Part shown: positions 49,519 to 62,748 of the stretch, piece by piece | Layout: every line of letters begins with the position of its first letter | Numbering within the stretch: position 1 is the first letter of the stretch | Source of the DNA: Bigelowiella natans CCMP2755 | Taxonomy: Eukaryota; Cercozoa; Chlorarachniophyceae | Assembly (NCBI GenBank): GCA_000320545.1 | Contig: ADNK01000021.1 | Span: forward strand, 1-64,000 | Direction: 5' to 3' | Length of the DNA stretch: 64,000 bases | Position numbers and translations under genes: made by a program | Notes under the pieces: model-generated | Databases searched by the model: none | The model's input: only the letters and a program-made list of their open reading frames with translations | Told to the model about the DNA's origin: nothing

Positions 49519-50387
49519 CTATATGTTCTTGCGGGTGTTCGACGTGCCTGCAGATCCCCAGTCAAAAGGCCTCCTTGAGTCTTGGTTTATTCCTCCCCGG
49601 ATTTCAGCATTCGTGATGAACACGTCTGGCTGACACGTTGCCCACTGTAAGATGAAAGGTTAGCGGGGGAATTCTTAGCAGTAAATTACAATGCACTTGT
49701 TAGTCAATTGGTGATCATAAATATAGCATATATTATACATAAATACTTATATTTAAGAAACGTAGCAACCTTGTGGTTGTCGCGGATGTATAACCATTTC
49801 TCGGAGGCGAACCCGATCCACGGCGCAGCAGCGGGGTGGACACAGTACGCATACAACGAAGCAAACACCGCTCCCCGTCCCACATGCGATATCCACCGCA
49901 TACTGCCACTCTTTCTGAGCGAGGACAGCAACGAAGGCTGCGGCTGCTTCATAGGTGGCCGCATTGCTCTCACCCTTCGTCGCAACATTCCTACACCTTG
50001 GAACAGCGCACAACCGGCCGCAGGAAGCGCAAAGTAGGAGTGTGCGGAGCTATCCGCCACATCGTCAGGTCTTACCAGGAAATCCACCGCACGATGCCGC
50101 ATTTTGGTCATCACACCGGGAGAAGAAGAGGAGGATGTGGAGGGAGAGGAGGATGATGGAGGGTGGGGTGGCATGCAGTCCACGTCGGATTTGGCAGGAT
50201 CCAGCGTCGCAGCGAACCTGGAGGAAGCGATAATAAGATAAATCCTCAGCAAAACAGGAGTCAAGATGGCATTTCCAGGCAGCACAAGACAAAAATTACA
50301 GCAAAATCCCTCGGGTAGTAATAATACTGATGAGAAGAAGAAGCAACACAGACAGTACGACACGAAACTGCACATACGACAACTCAC
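49519..50387 (-). CDS. Unidentified protein, at least two exons
   Basis: The last exon, 49644-49519, reads WATCQPDVFITNAEIRGG and ends with a stop. It joins in phase 0 to a preceding exon ending at 49770 (GTTGCT donor after IRDNHK). That exon extends right through GFASEKWLYIRDN, VFASLYAYCVHPAAAPWIG, PMKQPQPSLLSSLRKSGSM and AVDFLVRPDDVADSSAHSYF. The upstream part to 50387 is hydrophobic and Ser-rich, and may include an intron (acceptor CTCCAG near 50221), so the start is uncertain. No family recognised; a TM helix is possible near the N-terminus. Lies just downstream of the TraB gene on the same strand. Confidence 0.45.
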
Positions 50388-50433
50388 ATATTTATTTACA
50401 AAAGAGCTTGTTTAAAAGGTCATGCTCCTCAAA

Positions 50434-51603
50434 CTAAAAAACTGCAAAATAGTACAGATTTGACCATGTCATCTCAGCTAGTAGCCCAGCGTAGCTGATA
50501 ACAGGCACAATTTTGCCGAGAAGAAGTCTGTACGCAAACAGTTGCGACGGCGATTCTAACGGCGGCCACAACATCAGTCTTGAGGCAAGAAACCACACGA
50601 TTGATGGTTCTATCAACCATCTCAACGCTGCGGAGAAGGGAACTGTTGTTGGTGAGGATAAGGAGGCGCGCAACGAGGGACCATCATCAACGTTACTCTT
50701 GTTGTTGCTATTATCGTTACTCCTGCTGCTTCTACTGGTACATCCTTCTATCATACCTCCATTCTCCTCCAGCTCTCGTCTCTGCTGCCACATTGATTCC
50801 AAGTGGTTTTTAATGCCTTCAACATGCGCCAACCCAACGACTGCAACGACAGATGGCTGCCTTCCTACTTGTTTTAGCAGCAGCAGCAGCAGCAGAGTCA
50901 AGTGTGGGCGATGCTCGTTCTTACGTTGTTATCGTCGTTGTTGATACTCAGCATTCCATCACTATATTGAGGGATGTGGTGGACACCTAGAAGCAGAGAA
51001 TGAGGAGGTAGCTATACCTTTGTTATTCATCGTCATCATCATGTGCTGCTGTTGGTGCATCTGCACGGGCAAGATCTCCTTCGCAACTTCCGCTGCAGCG
51101 TCATGAATAGCACTGGCCAGATACTTGTCGCGCTCTTCGTTGTAAGGGCGATTGACGTCATCAGGTGGGATTAGCCAAAGCGGAGGATTTCTATGGTCCA
51201 GGATCTCTTTAGCGTCCTGTTGGATGATGACAAGAAGAAGAAGAAGAATATGCTGTATCATTGTTTTGAAGATGATAGAGTGATGAAGATAATGATGATC
51301 ACTGCGCAGAATAACGCCACAATGGTGATAGTGATGGTGGAGCTTTCGCGTTGATCATCACAAAAAACATATTCGCATACATAAACGTGCCTCCACAACT
51401 CGATTAAGAAAAATTATAACCATTGCCAGCTCGTCGGAGATAGTCAAATAACCGCACCTATAAAATGCATGAGAGGTCAACAAAACAACTGTTGTACGAC
51501 CACGATGTAGATTATAAGCAAAGAGTATAAGAGGTTTTTTGGTGAAGTGAAGAGAGAAGAAATGGGTGGAATTACTGTTGAGAGTAAATATCCTCTATCT
51601 ATA

Positions 51604-51648
<45 letters not shown>

Positions 51649-52449
51649 TAATGTAGAATATATACAACACTATATTTAAAAGAGGAAAAAGACAGAGAGA
51701 GAGGGGGATATTTCAATCATTCTAATTCGTACATGCGTTGACGTAGCTTCCATTTGCAGTAGGACATCCAACGATCGTAGGCTGCTTGAGGCAAGCCTTT
51801 CATTGGATCGAATTGCCGGCACAGCCACTCCGAGGGAGACTGACGCCAAAATGCAGCCCATATGCGCTGATTGGTGTAGCCCTCGTACCTAAAGTACATC
51901 ATAAAAATCCAAAAACAAACATGGTGTGAGTTTGCAATAGTATCCTAATTGTGTTTGGTAACAGCGTGTGTTCGCGCGCGCGCGCGCGTGTGTCTGTGTG
52001 CGTTTGTGTGTTTCGGTCTGAGACAGCAACCTGTCGCCTAGTATGAAGGTGCAGCGATCTAGCACCCCTTCGGAACACAAAGAGCGTGCTGCACAAAGAG
52101 CAGCCGCAAATTCATCGCCCTCTTCGATGAACTTTCCTTCCTCATCAGCTGAATTTCTTAGGCAAATATTCTCTGAATAAAGCAAGAGAATTTCAGTCAC
52201 CACAGTGGCGTACACATACTATTAGTGTTTACGTATATATCCTCTATCTCGTGGCCTTTACAGCACTATTTTTTGTTGACATGACATGCGAACAAGCTGC
52301 CGAGTTCCATCTTCAATCGTACTTCTGAGGCAGCCAGCACGTTCCCAGCAGAGTTCCGCTACAATTGAAGATGGTTGGGTCAGATAGACCAGCCTCTCTA
52401 CTTCCTGCACTGACTCCACAAATCCATGTACAACCCCAACAATGTACAC
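50434..52449 (-). CDS. TraB/PrgY-family protein, N-terminus incomplete
   Basis: TraB-domain proteins are membrane-linked proteins, in eukaryotes often on mitochondria or ER. Exons in phase: 52449-52323, 52172-52031, 51888-51733, 51457-51421, 51216-51018, 50986-50925, 50856-50434, about 381 residues. Family motifs: VYIVGVVHGFVESVQEVERL, SIVAELCWERAG, FILGDRYEGYTNQRIW, NEERDKYLASAI, and VVAVVGLAHVEGI near the C-terminus. After the last motif a Ser/Asn-rich linker precedes a hydrophobic tail (SIVWFLASRLML, IVPVISYAGLLAEM), a probable membrane anchor. The first exon found begins after a GTGCAG acceptor, so at least one 5' exon to the right of 52449 is missing from this model. Confidence 0.75.
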
Positions 52450-52555
52450 CTGCACGCCAGAGAAAGAAGAAGATCATGATGGTGGAGAATACGGAGATGG
52501 ATGGTATCGATGATAATGGTGGTGGCAGTGGTGATTGTGGTGGTGACGGTGACGG

Positions 52556-52590
<35 letters not shown>

Positions 52591-54153
52591 ATGGTAGTGA
52601 CGACATCAATTCATTCTATGTTTTAAAGTACATTCTACTACACATTCGTTCGAGCACAGGCTATCGGAAATATACCGTGGTGCGGGAGTCGGGGCTGTGA
52701 AGAACGTGCGTGTGCCTACAGGATTGTTTGATACGATGAATTTCCCCTCCTAACATAGGGGGGATGTTGCTTTGTAGATTCGAGATTGGGTGCGCTCCTC
52801 CTTTGGCCCACCCCCCCCTCCTCGAAGATGCAGAAAGACTGATCGGCAGAGAATCCGCTATGACTACTCAGGCGACAATCGCCGACATTTTATGCTTATG
52901 GCAGAATCCCCTATATTTATGGACTAATATCACGAATTGTCTTTGTCGCAGATGCAAAAGCTAATGAAGCTTCCTCGCTCTCACGCCTTGAAGCGTTGAA
53001 AGAGAGAAGGATTATAGGCCATTATCTACGAAGTAATCGGGATAACCGGTTATTTATCCTGAAAACGGCGCTTCTTCGGGGTTAGTTATCTGGGTTATGA
53101 GGAACACCACTCCCAACACGGGAGGACGGAATGGGGCCTGTGCGCGCAGAGCAAGATCACCTATACCAGTCCAACAGATTCTGGAGATGTTGAAGTCTAC
53201 ACACTATCCAATCTGGAAAACATCAAAATTGGGTGGTTACTAGTTCAAGATAGGACAAGATTCGAAGAAAAGGAAAAGAGGGAGCAATGTCATTTGTGAC
53301 TGAACCATAATTTAACACAGTCGAGCTTTATTCGAATCCAGATGGGTTGTATGTGTAAATCTTGGTTGCGAGCACTCTACGGTGTACAATGTGATCGAGG
53401 CGACATATAGATACATGTAGATGATAGCGCATTGGAACAGTTTATTCAGTGTTCGTTCGATGTCATGGCAGCTGCACGATGCCTTTTAAAATGTGGTAAA
53501 TGATGAAAATATGGCTTAGCTAGTGGCGGCTTTGCGATGGACACGTGTATCACATTGCACGTAGAGTGTGTCAAACGTGCATGGTGGCCTCGTGCAGTAC
53601 ATATGAGACGGGTGTATAATGATGTGATTAAATCTTTTCAATGGTCATCCTAATGTCCAGTACATATGTCTACAATTAATCATTACACCCATATCATATA
53701 TCTACATGCTAGTAACGCTAGCTGTGTGTTTGGGCACTTCTGTGTATACAACACATGTGTGTAGGCGTTGTGTGGTTATGAGATCAATGTAGCAGAGAGA
53801 TAACATCAGCCGTAAGATTCAAGCGACTATTAGACACTATCGTAGTATACAGTTTTTATTTTTTGGGGGATTGAATTCTATGACACGTTCTTCGCGTATG
53901 CAATATGTAATGCCTGGATGTTGGGGCTGACGCTATGCTGCATGTTGCATTTTTGGCGAGATCGAAGACCTTGCATGCTAGCCGCACATGTGGGTCTTGT
54001 CACATGGAGTCGTTGTGCATTTTTAGGTACATTAGCTGCACATCATGTGTGTGAGTTGAAATCGTATCTTGCACAATGATCATCTGCGTTTAGAAATGTA
54101 TCAGTGCGTTTAACTCCATGATTCTCTAAATTAGCTGCAAATGTAGTGCAAAC
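52450..54153. other. Spacer with one dispersed-element copy
   Basis: The 5' exon of the TraB gene should lie near 52450-53000 but was not recognised. An ATG microsatellite sits at 52556-52587. The rest is spacer with palindromic motifs and no gene recognised. Confidence 0.5.
53600..53658. repeat. Dispersed ~55-base element, copy D
   Basis: Starts CATATGAGACGGGTGTATAA. Bases 53625-53656 are identical to 33072-33103. The common order GAGACG, TGTA, TGATTAAA, TTCAAT, TCATCCTAATGT is kept. Confidence 0.85.
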
Positions 54154-54869
54154 CTACACCTCTGTGTTTCCTTCTTTTGCAGTCTTCGAAGTGGGCTTCG
54201 TAGTATTTTCTTTTGTCTTTGTTTTCAATTCCTTCTCAGTTTCCTGATCAACCGAAAGCTCTTGAGTCTCGATTCTCTTTTCTTCCAAAGGTCCCTTTTC
54301 TTTTTTTTCAGTCTTCTTGACTAATTTTTTCACTTTAGCTATTTTTGATTTCCAATTCGGAACCATGCGACCAATCTTATTTTTACCCGTAATCTTTGCC
54401 CCATTCTCGACTAATAATGCTGCAATTTCATATCTCTCTTTCGTGACAGCTGCATGAAGCGCGGTATTCCCATATTTATCGCTTAAATTTGGGTCCGCAT
54501 TTCCTTCGATCAACGCTTTAGCAATATCTGTAAACCCCCCCGCGCATGCATAGTATAGTGGCCGTTTTCCGTCCATTCCTGGAAGGTTTGGGTCAACTTT
54601 CACGGCCAATAAACCCATCACCATGTCGACATCTCCTTTGCTGGCAGCCTTTATGAGCATCATTGTTGTCGATGAACTGCGACGATGCATCTTAGGCTTT
54701 CGTCTCATGTTTGGTTCGACCCTAGAAAACAAATCAGTAACCAATCAGACATGCACGTACGTGCTACTCATTCGAATTCCCACTCTACCGAAAATCACAT
54801 GTTAGTGGTCTTTCGTGCGGCCGCAAAGAGAGTCGATTCGTCAAAATTGTACACGAAGCAAGAGAACAT
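54154..54869 (-). CDS. Ankyrin-repeat protein, 212 aa
   Basis: Two exons in phase: 54869-54799 and 54721-54154. About three ankyrin repeats occupy residues roughly 40-140 (LIKAASKGDVDMVMGLL, GKRPLYYACAGGFTDIAKAL, GNTALHAAVTKERYEIAALL), a protein-binding scaffold. The C-terminal 70 residues are Lys/Glu/Thr-rich (VKKLVKKTEKKEKGPLEEKR) and probably disordered. The N-terminal exon (MFSCFVYNFDESTLFAAARK) is short; its donor GTGATT completes a Met codon across the junction. No other domain recognised, so function is open. Confidence 0.75.
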
Positions 54870-56507
54870 GTTAATCCTTATGGCTGCAGAATGGAGATGT
54901 GACATGTCCATGCACCTTGTGAAATGGAAGTAATCTGTTGCTAATTGGATTTGCTTGGGGGGCCTCCTTGCAAGATAAGATTTGTTGTTCGTAGGATTAC
55001 GATACGAGAAAACGTCCTGGATTTCTTTTTTGCGACAAGACCAAACTCGATGATGAAAGCCGGTTTCCTTCATCTTCAGGACGCTGGGAGTGGCACATTT
55101 GTTCCCGGAAAAAAGGGCATTTTACTGTGAAATGTGTAAGAATTTGTTGTCGCCGCTCTCGGAGGAATTCCACAACCACCTGCTCTGCTTCGTCAACCCT
55201 GGATTCGGAGCTGTGAAGTGGCTGCCTGTGGGGAAGCGCCGCTGAGGGGGTTCCCACAGCCCAGGCTGACCCACGAACGCCGGCGGAGGAGGCGGGCCAT
55301 TTTCCCCCTCTCTAGCCACCCACCCATGCCCTCACAACCCCTTTTCAGAATCGCATGGTGGAGGCCTCCACAACACAAGCAGAGCACCCTGTTTTTCACA
55401 AACTCACTTCGGACGAGAACCTGGGCGTCCTTTGTTTGATCGACACTCAACTCCCAACACACAAGAGGGTGCTGACAAGTCCTCGAAATGGTTTTTGCTC
55501 GCAGCTGCAGCTGCGTGCAAGTGTGCGCACAATGGAAGTTCCCTTTCCAAAGTGTCACATCACGAGTGATTCACCTCACCTGAAAAAGCAACAGGGCATT
55601 GGGACTGACCGGCCACTCACAGGTCGCAAGAGCGCTACTGATTACCGGTTGTCTCGATTGTGCCGGTTGCATCGGGCACACGGTCAACAAACAAATCCCA
55701 ACGGTCGCCACTTTTCCGCTCCCTGTCCTCTTTTCCTTCACACACGTTCTGTTGAATTGTCCACATCGCAGTTTTCAAAGCACAAAAGCAACGTGCGATT
55801 TTTTTCCCGACATGCAGTGTTGTGAATTGCAATCGTTTGAGACGATGCAGTTCCTCCTGTTCTCCTCATTCTGCTTCTTCCCCTCTCTCGACATCTCCTC
55901 CCGCATTTGGAGGACCAATTCTTCCAATTTGACACCGCAAAGGTGGTGATCTCCCCGTCTTGCACACACACACGCAAACGCACACACGTGCTGGCGTGCA
56001 CAAATTGGCGGTTCCGTTGTGTGTGCTGTACACTGCCATCTTATCCGCGTGTGCTGCTGCTTGGTTGTGATTGATGCATGTTCCTGTTCGCAAGTCCATT
56101 GTTGCGGTTGGTGCAAAACGGTGATGACCGATCATTGCGCTTGGTTGTTGTTGTTGTCGTTGTGCTCAGAAAAACAAGCCAGACGCGCAAGAGGTGACTC
56201 CCATGTCAGTGCTGTCAACCTAGCTTCTCCAGCTAGCTAGTCCTGCCCATGCCAGCATGTTGGTGATGAGGACCTCGCCCAACCGGCTAGCCGGCGGTGC
56301 TCTGTTTGGTGTTGCCAACACGCACTGCATGTGCTTGCCAAAATTATGAGCAGGCTTGTGTACATTCACCATGTCAATTGACACTTTACACACGACAACA
56401 GAAATGAAACAAAAGACTGCAACCTGGAACGTGGACAACACGTGTTGCATGTGCAGAAAGGCTGTTTCCATTGTTCCACGTTGCCATGCGGCCAGATTAT
56501 AGACATG

Positions 56508-56554
<47 letters not shown>

Positions 56555-56694
56555 TACTGTGTCTATTATCCAGCGCATGTCAAATCATTGTCAACGCTTG
56601 GTGCTGTCAGCCATGGTTTCCATAAGTGCAAGATCAACTCACACCGCTTGCACTAAGTGCAATGTCATGCATGTGAGTTGTTGTCAATGCAATT
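54870..56694. other. Gene-poor interval with third distinct-texture block
   Basis: Bases about 55140-56240 share the TTG/CAA- and TGC/GCA-rich, microsatellite-poor texture of 6880-7970, with many overlapping open frames on both strands and no recognised protein. An AT run lies at 56513-56548. Nothing else seen. Confidence 0.45.
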
Positions 56695-58216
56695 TCATGC
56701 CACTGGTGTTCTAAGAAGCAGCTCAACAGCATGGACTGCGGCCGGCATCAACAGATTGTCGAATTCTGGCGGGGACACAGCTTCCACAAGAGTGCCGATC
56801 ACAGCAAACAGCAGCCATGACGAGCTCCAGCCAGGTGTTCCCAATGCGAATCGGAAAACCTTTTATGGATGAACATTGCTCATGAGAATACGAACATTGG
56901 TTGTTGCAGATGATGGTTCTGACCATCATGCCTAGCAACGAGCCCAGAAAACAGCTGACCGAACCGATTAAGCTTTTTGTCTGTCCAAATGGTGTTCGGT
57001 ACCTCCAGCTTAATTTTCCAAACCTAGGAATTGTCATTACAATTGGACACCATGCTTTTGATGGAAATCGATGATCGGAGGAACATTGAACATTGAACAT
57101 TGAACTGAGCATTGATGCAAAACAACGTGCGCAAGAATCACATGGGTGACCACCGTTGGCCGAACAAGGAGGACAATCCATCCCCCCAACCAAGCACCGC
57201 CATTATTGTCGCACCCTCTGCCCGTTGAAATAGTCCTAAGCCAACCTGTAAAATTTGATCAATTGGAGAAGGGATCATATGCTCATTTTTGGCAATAACA
57301 TAGACATTATATGCCGTTTAGGAAGAAGAGCTAACTTACCACACACATAAGAGTGCTAAACATTAGCGGCCCGCGTATCAGCTCGATAGGGTCCCCAGAT
57401 CTGCTCAACTTCTGGACAAGCTTGTGATTCGGATCCTGCAAAATGCAACAATGAGCACGACATTCACACCGTGTGAAAAACTGCAGCTCTTAGAGAGAAT
57501 CATTGAAACAATCGTGGGAGCTTTCTCACAGGATTTATGAGCCCTCTGTAAATCAGCTCTAGGGAGTACACCTGATCATTAGAAAAGATAGGCACATCTT
57601 TATCAACATAGTTTGGGATGAAGGATCTTCGACATCAGCTGATTTAGAATAGTGCAGAGACCGCAGGAATAAGGATGTTGAGCCTCCATGCCCAGTGAGA
57701 GGGGTTAAAGAAGCGCCACATCTATTTTCACCACCAGAAGAAGGCAGACACTGTCAGGCAGATCTACATTACTCCAGCGTATGGGATTCAATAGTAATTA
57801 GATCATCATGTTAATATCTGTGTTTCACTTTATACATGAGGGTGTACGACAATCAAGATAAAACTAGAAGTGTTGAGGATCTACCCATATCCAGCTCCCG
57901 GCAGACACGTGCACCATTTTTCGAGAAACGTGTCCGCCCACCCTTGCTCTCAGTTTCTCGCCTAATCCCATCACGATCTGTGAGGTGGATGAGGAATGAG
58001 GCTCAGGCTGGAATCAAAAGCATACGCACAAACCCCAGCATATCCGACCGTCCCCGCAGCCGCCTTTTGTATCAACAATGAGAAGGAAGAGAAGTCGCAC
58101 TTAGTCTCTCAGAAGCGACTATGAGAACATTGGATGATCAGCAAACCTAACGTACTCACAATAAGGTTTTGCGCCAGCGGGCTCATTGTCCTTGCGCTGT
58201 CCACAGCCATCGACAT
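56695..58216 (-). CDS. Phytol/prenol kinase (VTE5-like), 247 aa, 9 exons
   Basis: CTP-dependent polyprenol kinase family; plant VTE5 phosphorylates phytol for tocopherol and chlorophyll recycling in plastids. Exons in phase: 58216-58160, 58063-58034, 57977-57885, 57721-57662, 57571-57530, 57435-57340, 57245-57142, 57023-56892, 56824-56695. Diagnostic motifs: VSRKMVHVSAG, KLSRSGDPIELIRGPLMF, EGATIMAVLGWGDGLSSLFG, FGQTKSLIGSVSCFLGSLLG, and LVEAVSPPEFDNLLMPAAVH. Multiple TM helices are present. The model starts at the first Met (MSMAVDSARTMSPLAQNLI); no obvious bipartite leader is seen, so location is open. It could act on farnesol, dolichol or phytol; phytol is favoured by the motif set. An intron contains a tandem heptamer. 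Confidence 0.85.
57081..57104. repeat. Tandem heptamer in phytol-kinase intron
   Basis: About three and a half copies of GAACATT (57081-57104), in the intron between exons 7 and 8. A related heptamer run (ATTGTTC) occurs at 6854-6878. Confidence 0.85.
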
Positions 58217-58363
58217 TCCCCTGATTTGTCACAAGCCTCACCGTGTTAATGTTAGATACGGGTTTTGAGGAATTAGGAAAAAAATATACGATATTTTGCC
58301 GATGTCCATGCCAACTATGTGATCTTCGGGAAAAGGACGACAGAACGCATGCTGTAGATCTGA

Positions 58364-58717
<354 letters not shown>

Positions 58718-58784
58718 TGAGTAAAAATTGTAGGCTAATATGGCTTTGAATTTAGCAGAAGGACAGGACCTTCGACAACGAAAG

Positions 58785-59146
58785 ATGACAGCATGCACCG
58801 ACGAAGATAGAGGGGAACCAGCTGCCTGCAGAGAAATTTTGCAGCTAAGGCGAATCGAAGACACGCCATCATGGCTCAGAAGGTAGGGTATAGGCAAGAG
58901 AATTAGATGTGAGATTATAGTTGTTGCGTTGTGTTAATTTCGTGGGGGTTGCTTTTGACTTAGAAGCATAACTTAGAAGCAATATTGCACTCTCACTCCT
59001 GATAATTTGCATGTTTCCTATGTCCTTATAATCGGAAGGCCATATATTTTAAGGTGTTGTCAATTGCCTCTTCCCCTCTTTTTCTTCTTCTTCTCCTTAC
59101 ATGATTCTGTGAATACTGCGCATATTCTGAGCCATCCGCACTCACA

Positions 59147-59188
<42 letters not shown>

Positions 59189-60371
59189 GGCTACAGGGTG
59201 GGGTTTTCGATCCCAGCATGTCTCCGATCGCTCTTTACCATCCATAATGAAACAGGTTCTAGAAACCTATCATAGAATTTACACTTGCATCCTATTCGAG
59301 GTGTAAAAGATTGCTGTATTAGCCCTCTTCTGACAATGTCTCATCGAATCAGGGAACATCTACACCCACATGCTGCCCAGCCTCATGTTCTTCTGGGCCC
59401 TTTTGCTTAACTTGTCATCACTGCTCGCATCGCTCAGCAATGCCGACGAGGCAGATGGGTCTGTTTCTGGTGTTGAAGACTCCAGAATAACCGGGATAGT
59501 GGACAAGTGTGACCTCAGCTTTGACATGCATGCATCATAAAATATGATGACGATAATAAAGAAGAAACCACCTATGATTCTCTTTTTCTTGTTCTTGTTA
59601 ATGGTACCGGCTGGAAAAGTAAAGCTACTAACCATCTACTTTTAATCAGAGTGATACTATGCTTGTATTGTTTCTCTGTCGCTTTCTGCATGGCTTCTAG
59701 GTATTCTACCACCCCCCCCTCCCAACCCCTCCGACCTCCTTGACTGTAACCCTGATGCTACGTATTGTATGCCATCCTCAGCTCTCTATTCCACACGTGT
59801 GGATGCCATTCTGAATCGACATGGAAGTCGCTCTTACGGTCCTCCTCTCCTCCTCCTCCTCCTCCTCCTCCTCCTCCTCCTTATCATCATTATCATAATG
59901 CAATTATCCTATCCAGTATTGCTATGCCGGGCATTTCATCAAGTGTTATTATTCCTTCCAAAAGACAACAACAACATCAACAACAACAACGCAAATTAGA
60001 TGCGACATGAACGGCATCGCGCTATTGATCTCCGCCACATTACTGCCTGGGTTTTACTACGGGTACATTTAATTCGTCATCGCCATTGTGCACATGACAC
60101 ACTCGATGCTGCCTCGGGCTGAAAAACGATGTTCACTTTTACTTACTACTACTACTACTACACTACAGGCTGGGTTGTCATCCCTTCCTTCAATTCTTCT
60201 ATACTAGCGTGGCCACTGGACTGCTGACGATTGCACTCGCTTTCTCTAACCTAGATGCGTCATTCAGGTTCTCCTTCTCCTGTCCTTCTCTCTTTCCCGG
60301 CGCGCATTTCACCATTCTTATGACTCAAATCTCCTCGTGGTTCTTATGTGCTCGTGTCGTCGCGATGACGA

Positions 60372-60413
<42 letters not shown>

Positions 60414-60490
60414 GGTGGGTGATGAAAGGAAATGGAAAAATTACGTGGTCATCAACGAGGCGCTTATGGCCTCCACTGCGGTCAAATTTC

Positions 60491-60528
<38 letters not shown>

Positions 60529-61378
60529 TTGTGACGGAGGACGATAATGTACGACGTTGATGGTGGGCATGCTAGAGATGATGCATGCTGCGTCTCATAC
60601 ATCGAAGAATAATTATCAGATATTTTCGTTGGTACCCATGCTACATTGGATCCTAATTTCACCGCGGTCTGAGCTCGATATTTTCCTCCCGAAAGTACGT
60701 ATTAATCCTAGGCAGCATTAAACAGGAAAGGGTCAGAGGACGGTGACAACCAGATAAACATAGAGGCATTATGTGCGGCTGCAACTAGATAGTCATTTCA
60801 GTTGCGGCAATTGCCGTTTGACAAGTCGATGAATCATTATGCAGAGAGATAGGGAGTAGAAGATTTGTCTCGCAGAAGACCTTCATGAATGGATAAAAAG
60901 ATCAGAGAGAGAACTAGAGAGAGAATGAGAGTATTTCCTAGCCTTTATCATTGCTTGCACAGTTTCTCCTTTGTAATGTGCCCTACTCCTCCTCTTCCTC
61001 GTCTTAGACTATCACTCTCACATCTCCGTGCTTTCGAAAACAAACTTAGGTCTTAAAGTGTGTGGGACTGTATGGGCTAGGATTCACCTTCTTCGTTACC
61101 AAGGTGCCGGAGCGGTTAATGCCAGGTGCTTTTGACTATATCCTGAGCAGCCATCAGGTAGAAGCAGCACTACTTCAGATAGTTTTAGGGCGAAGAGATG
61201 CATCACCATTTGATTCGCCCGACCAATCATCGATATCATACGTGAGAACGACGATTTCGGGGACTGATTGCTTTTATGCACTTAGATTTGGCATGTTTTC
61301 ATCGTCCTGGCCGCTGCTTCGTGGAGGAACACACTGCTTTGCTTCATCTATTATCGGCAGCGAACAGCGTGCATTTAG
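58785..61378 (+). CDS. PAQR / hemolysin III-type seven-TM receptor, one or more exons unresolved
   Basis: Adiponectin/progestin-receptor family, membrane proteins with a putative zinc-dependent lipid amidase (ceramidase-like) site. Exons: 58785-58882, 59188-59255, 59353 onward (donor unclear), 59782-59838, 60000-60062, 60169-60267, 61050-61157, 61286-61378. Family motifs: IEDTPSWLR, GYRVGFSIPACLRSLFTIHN, ETGNIYTHMLPSLMFFWALL, SLFHTCGCHSE, CDMNGIALLISATLLPGFYY, CHPFLQFFYTSV, VPERLMPGAFDYILSSHQ, IWHVFIVLAAASW. The metal-site residues are present: His in SLFH, and H-x3-H in SSHQIWH. The exon between 60267 and 61050 (TM5/6) and the end of the third exon were not found with certainty. Exon 2's acceptor is the end of a long CA repeat. 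Confidence 0.75.
59139..59187. repeat. (CA)n forming a splice acceptor
   Basis: A CACTCA/CA run of about 48 bases ends ...CACACAG at 59187, directly against PAQR exon 2 (59188). No other acceptor in that phase is available nearby. Confidence 0.8.
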
Positions 61379-61552
61379 CATGAGAATTCTCGAAGCTTAC
61401 CTTAATTTTGTTGCCATAGGCAGCAGGCGTATGTAGTCAAGATATTATAACTTGCATGTATGTGCTAGCCTGGTCGACTGACACAGCGAGGCATTTGAAG
61501 CTTCGATTCAAGTCAATAGGAAGTATGCCATGAATTACACACGCTAGCACGG

Positions 61553-61584
<32 letters not shown>

Positions 61585-62748
61585 TACGGGGACATATGTG
61601 AACTATATGCTGCTACGCATACATCAACGTGTCATAGATATCTAGACATGCATATACTACATAGCAAGTATATTGTGCGTGACCATGCATTTGCTAATAA
61701 GTGACGATGTTTGTATAGACGTAAGCGACACCAGTATACCCATACAGGTATACGTGTCTTTAACAGACATTGACGCTGTGTCACAACAAAGCATGTGCAC
61801 ATGCATGATGGCTGATGGATGACATTGCGGTGCAATGACGTGCATGCGCATCGTCCTCAGCACCTGTTGTGGAGGTACATACGCACAGGCTTTTTGTTCA
61901 ATGATGATCACAAGGAAGGATAGATGCGCTGCGGTCGGAACAAGGCTAAAAGCTATGGCATTGACATCTGAGACATCTAACGCTACATATTGAGCGATGC
62001 ATGCATGGCCGCTTCATATTGTGTTCGGGCGGGTAGCTACACATGTAGAGCCCACGCATGCCGTAGATTTTCCCTGCGCCTGCGGTGGGAATATTAAACA
62101 AACGACCTGATATGGAAACTGTACAACACATGTGTCTTTACTTGCATGCAGTTGAGAAAGTTGATAGAATGCCTCGTCCACAACAAAGGCGGGACTGTGA
62201 CTACTCTCACAGCCATCAAATCTATCTGTAGAAAGAAGAAACCTAGCGAAGCAAGATCAATCCGTCCGCCAATTCACGGAAAAAAACTGGAAGAATCGTC
62301 TCATGAAATTAAACACGACGAGTAGTCTCTTTGAAGAACAATGCGCGGGAGCTGCGTTCTTCAATATGATGGTTGATAATAATGATAATAATATTCACTC
62401 TCATCTAAACGACTCTTTATGACACACACACACACTAACACACACACACGTACTATATGTATGACATATTCATATAAGTATCTTTATGTATATCTAAAGA
62501 ATATATTTATGTACATAAGATAAATATAACGGAAGAGAAAGAAGTAGGTTATTTACACGGGTTGTTTGATTGTATTCATAGCATATAATCCAATGGATTG
62601 GAGAAGAAGATACTTTCGATGAGAATAATTGGGAGCCACACGCGCACACAAACACAAACACACACACACACACACACACATGCAAACATATTCACACTTA
62701 AATAAACTTTAGATTACATAAGAAGAATTCTGCAGATGATTGATTGAT
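61379..62748. other. Convergent 3'-3' spacer
   Basis: Between the PAQR and Deg 3' ends. No coding sequence recognised. CA runs at 61555-61580 and 62654-62680, CATGCATG near 61997, and the palindromic texture of the other spacers in its first 800 bases. Confidence 0.6.
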
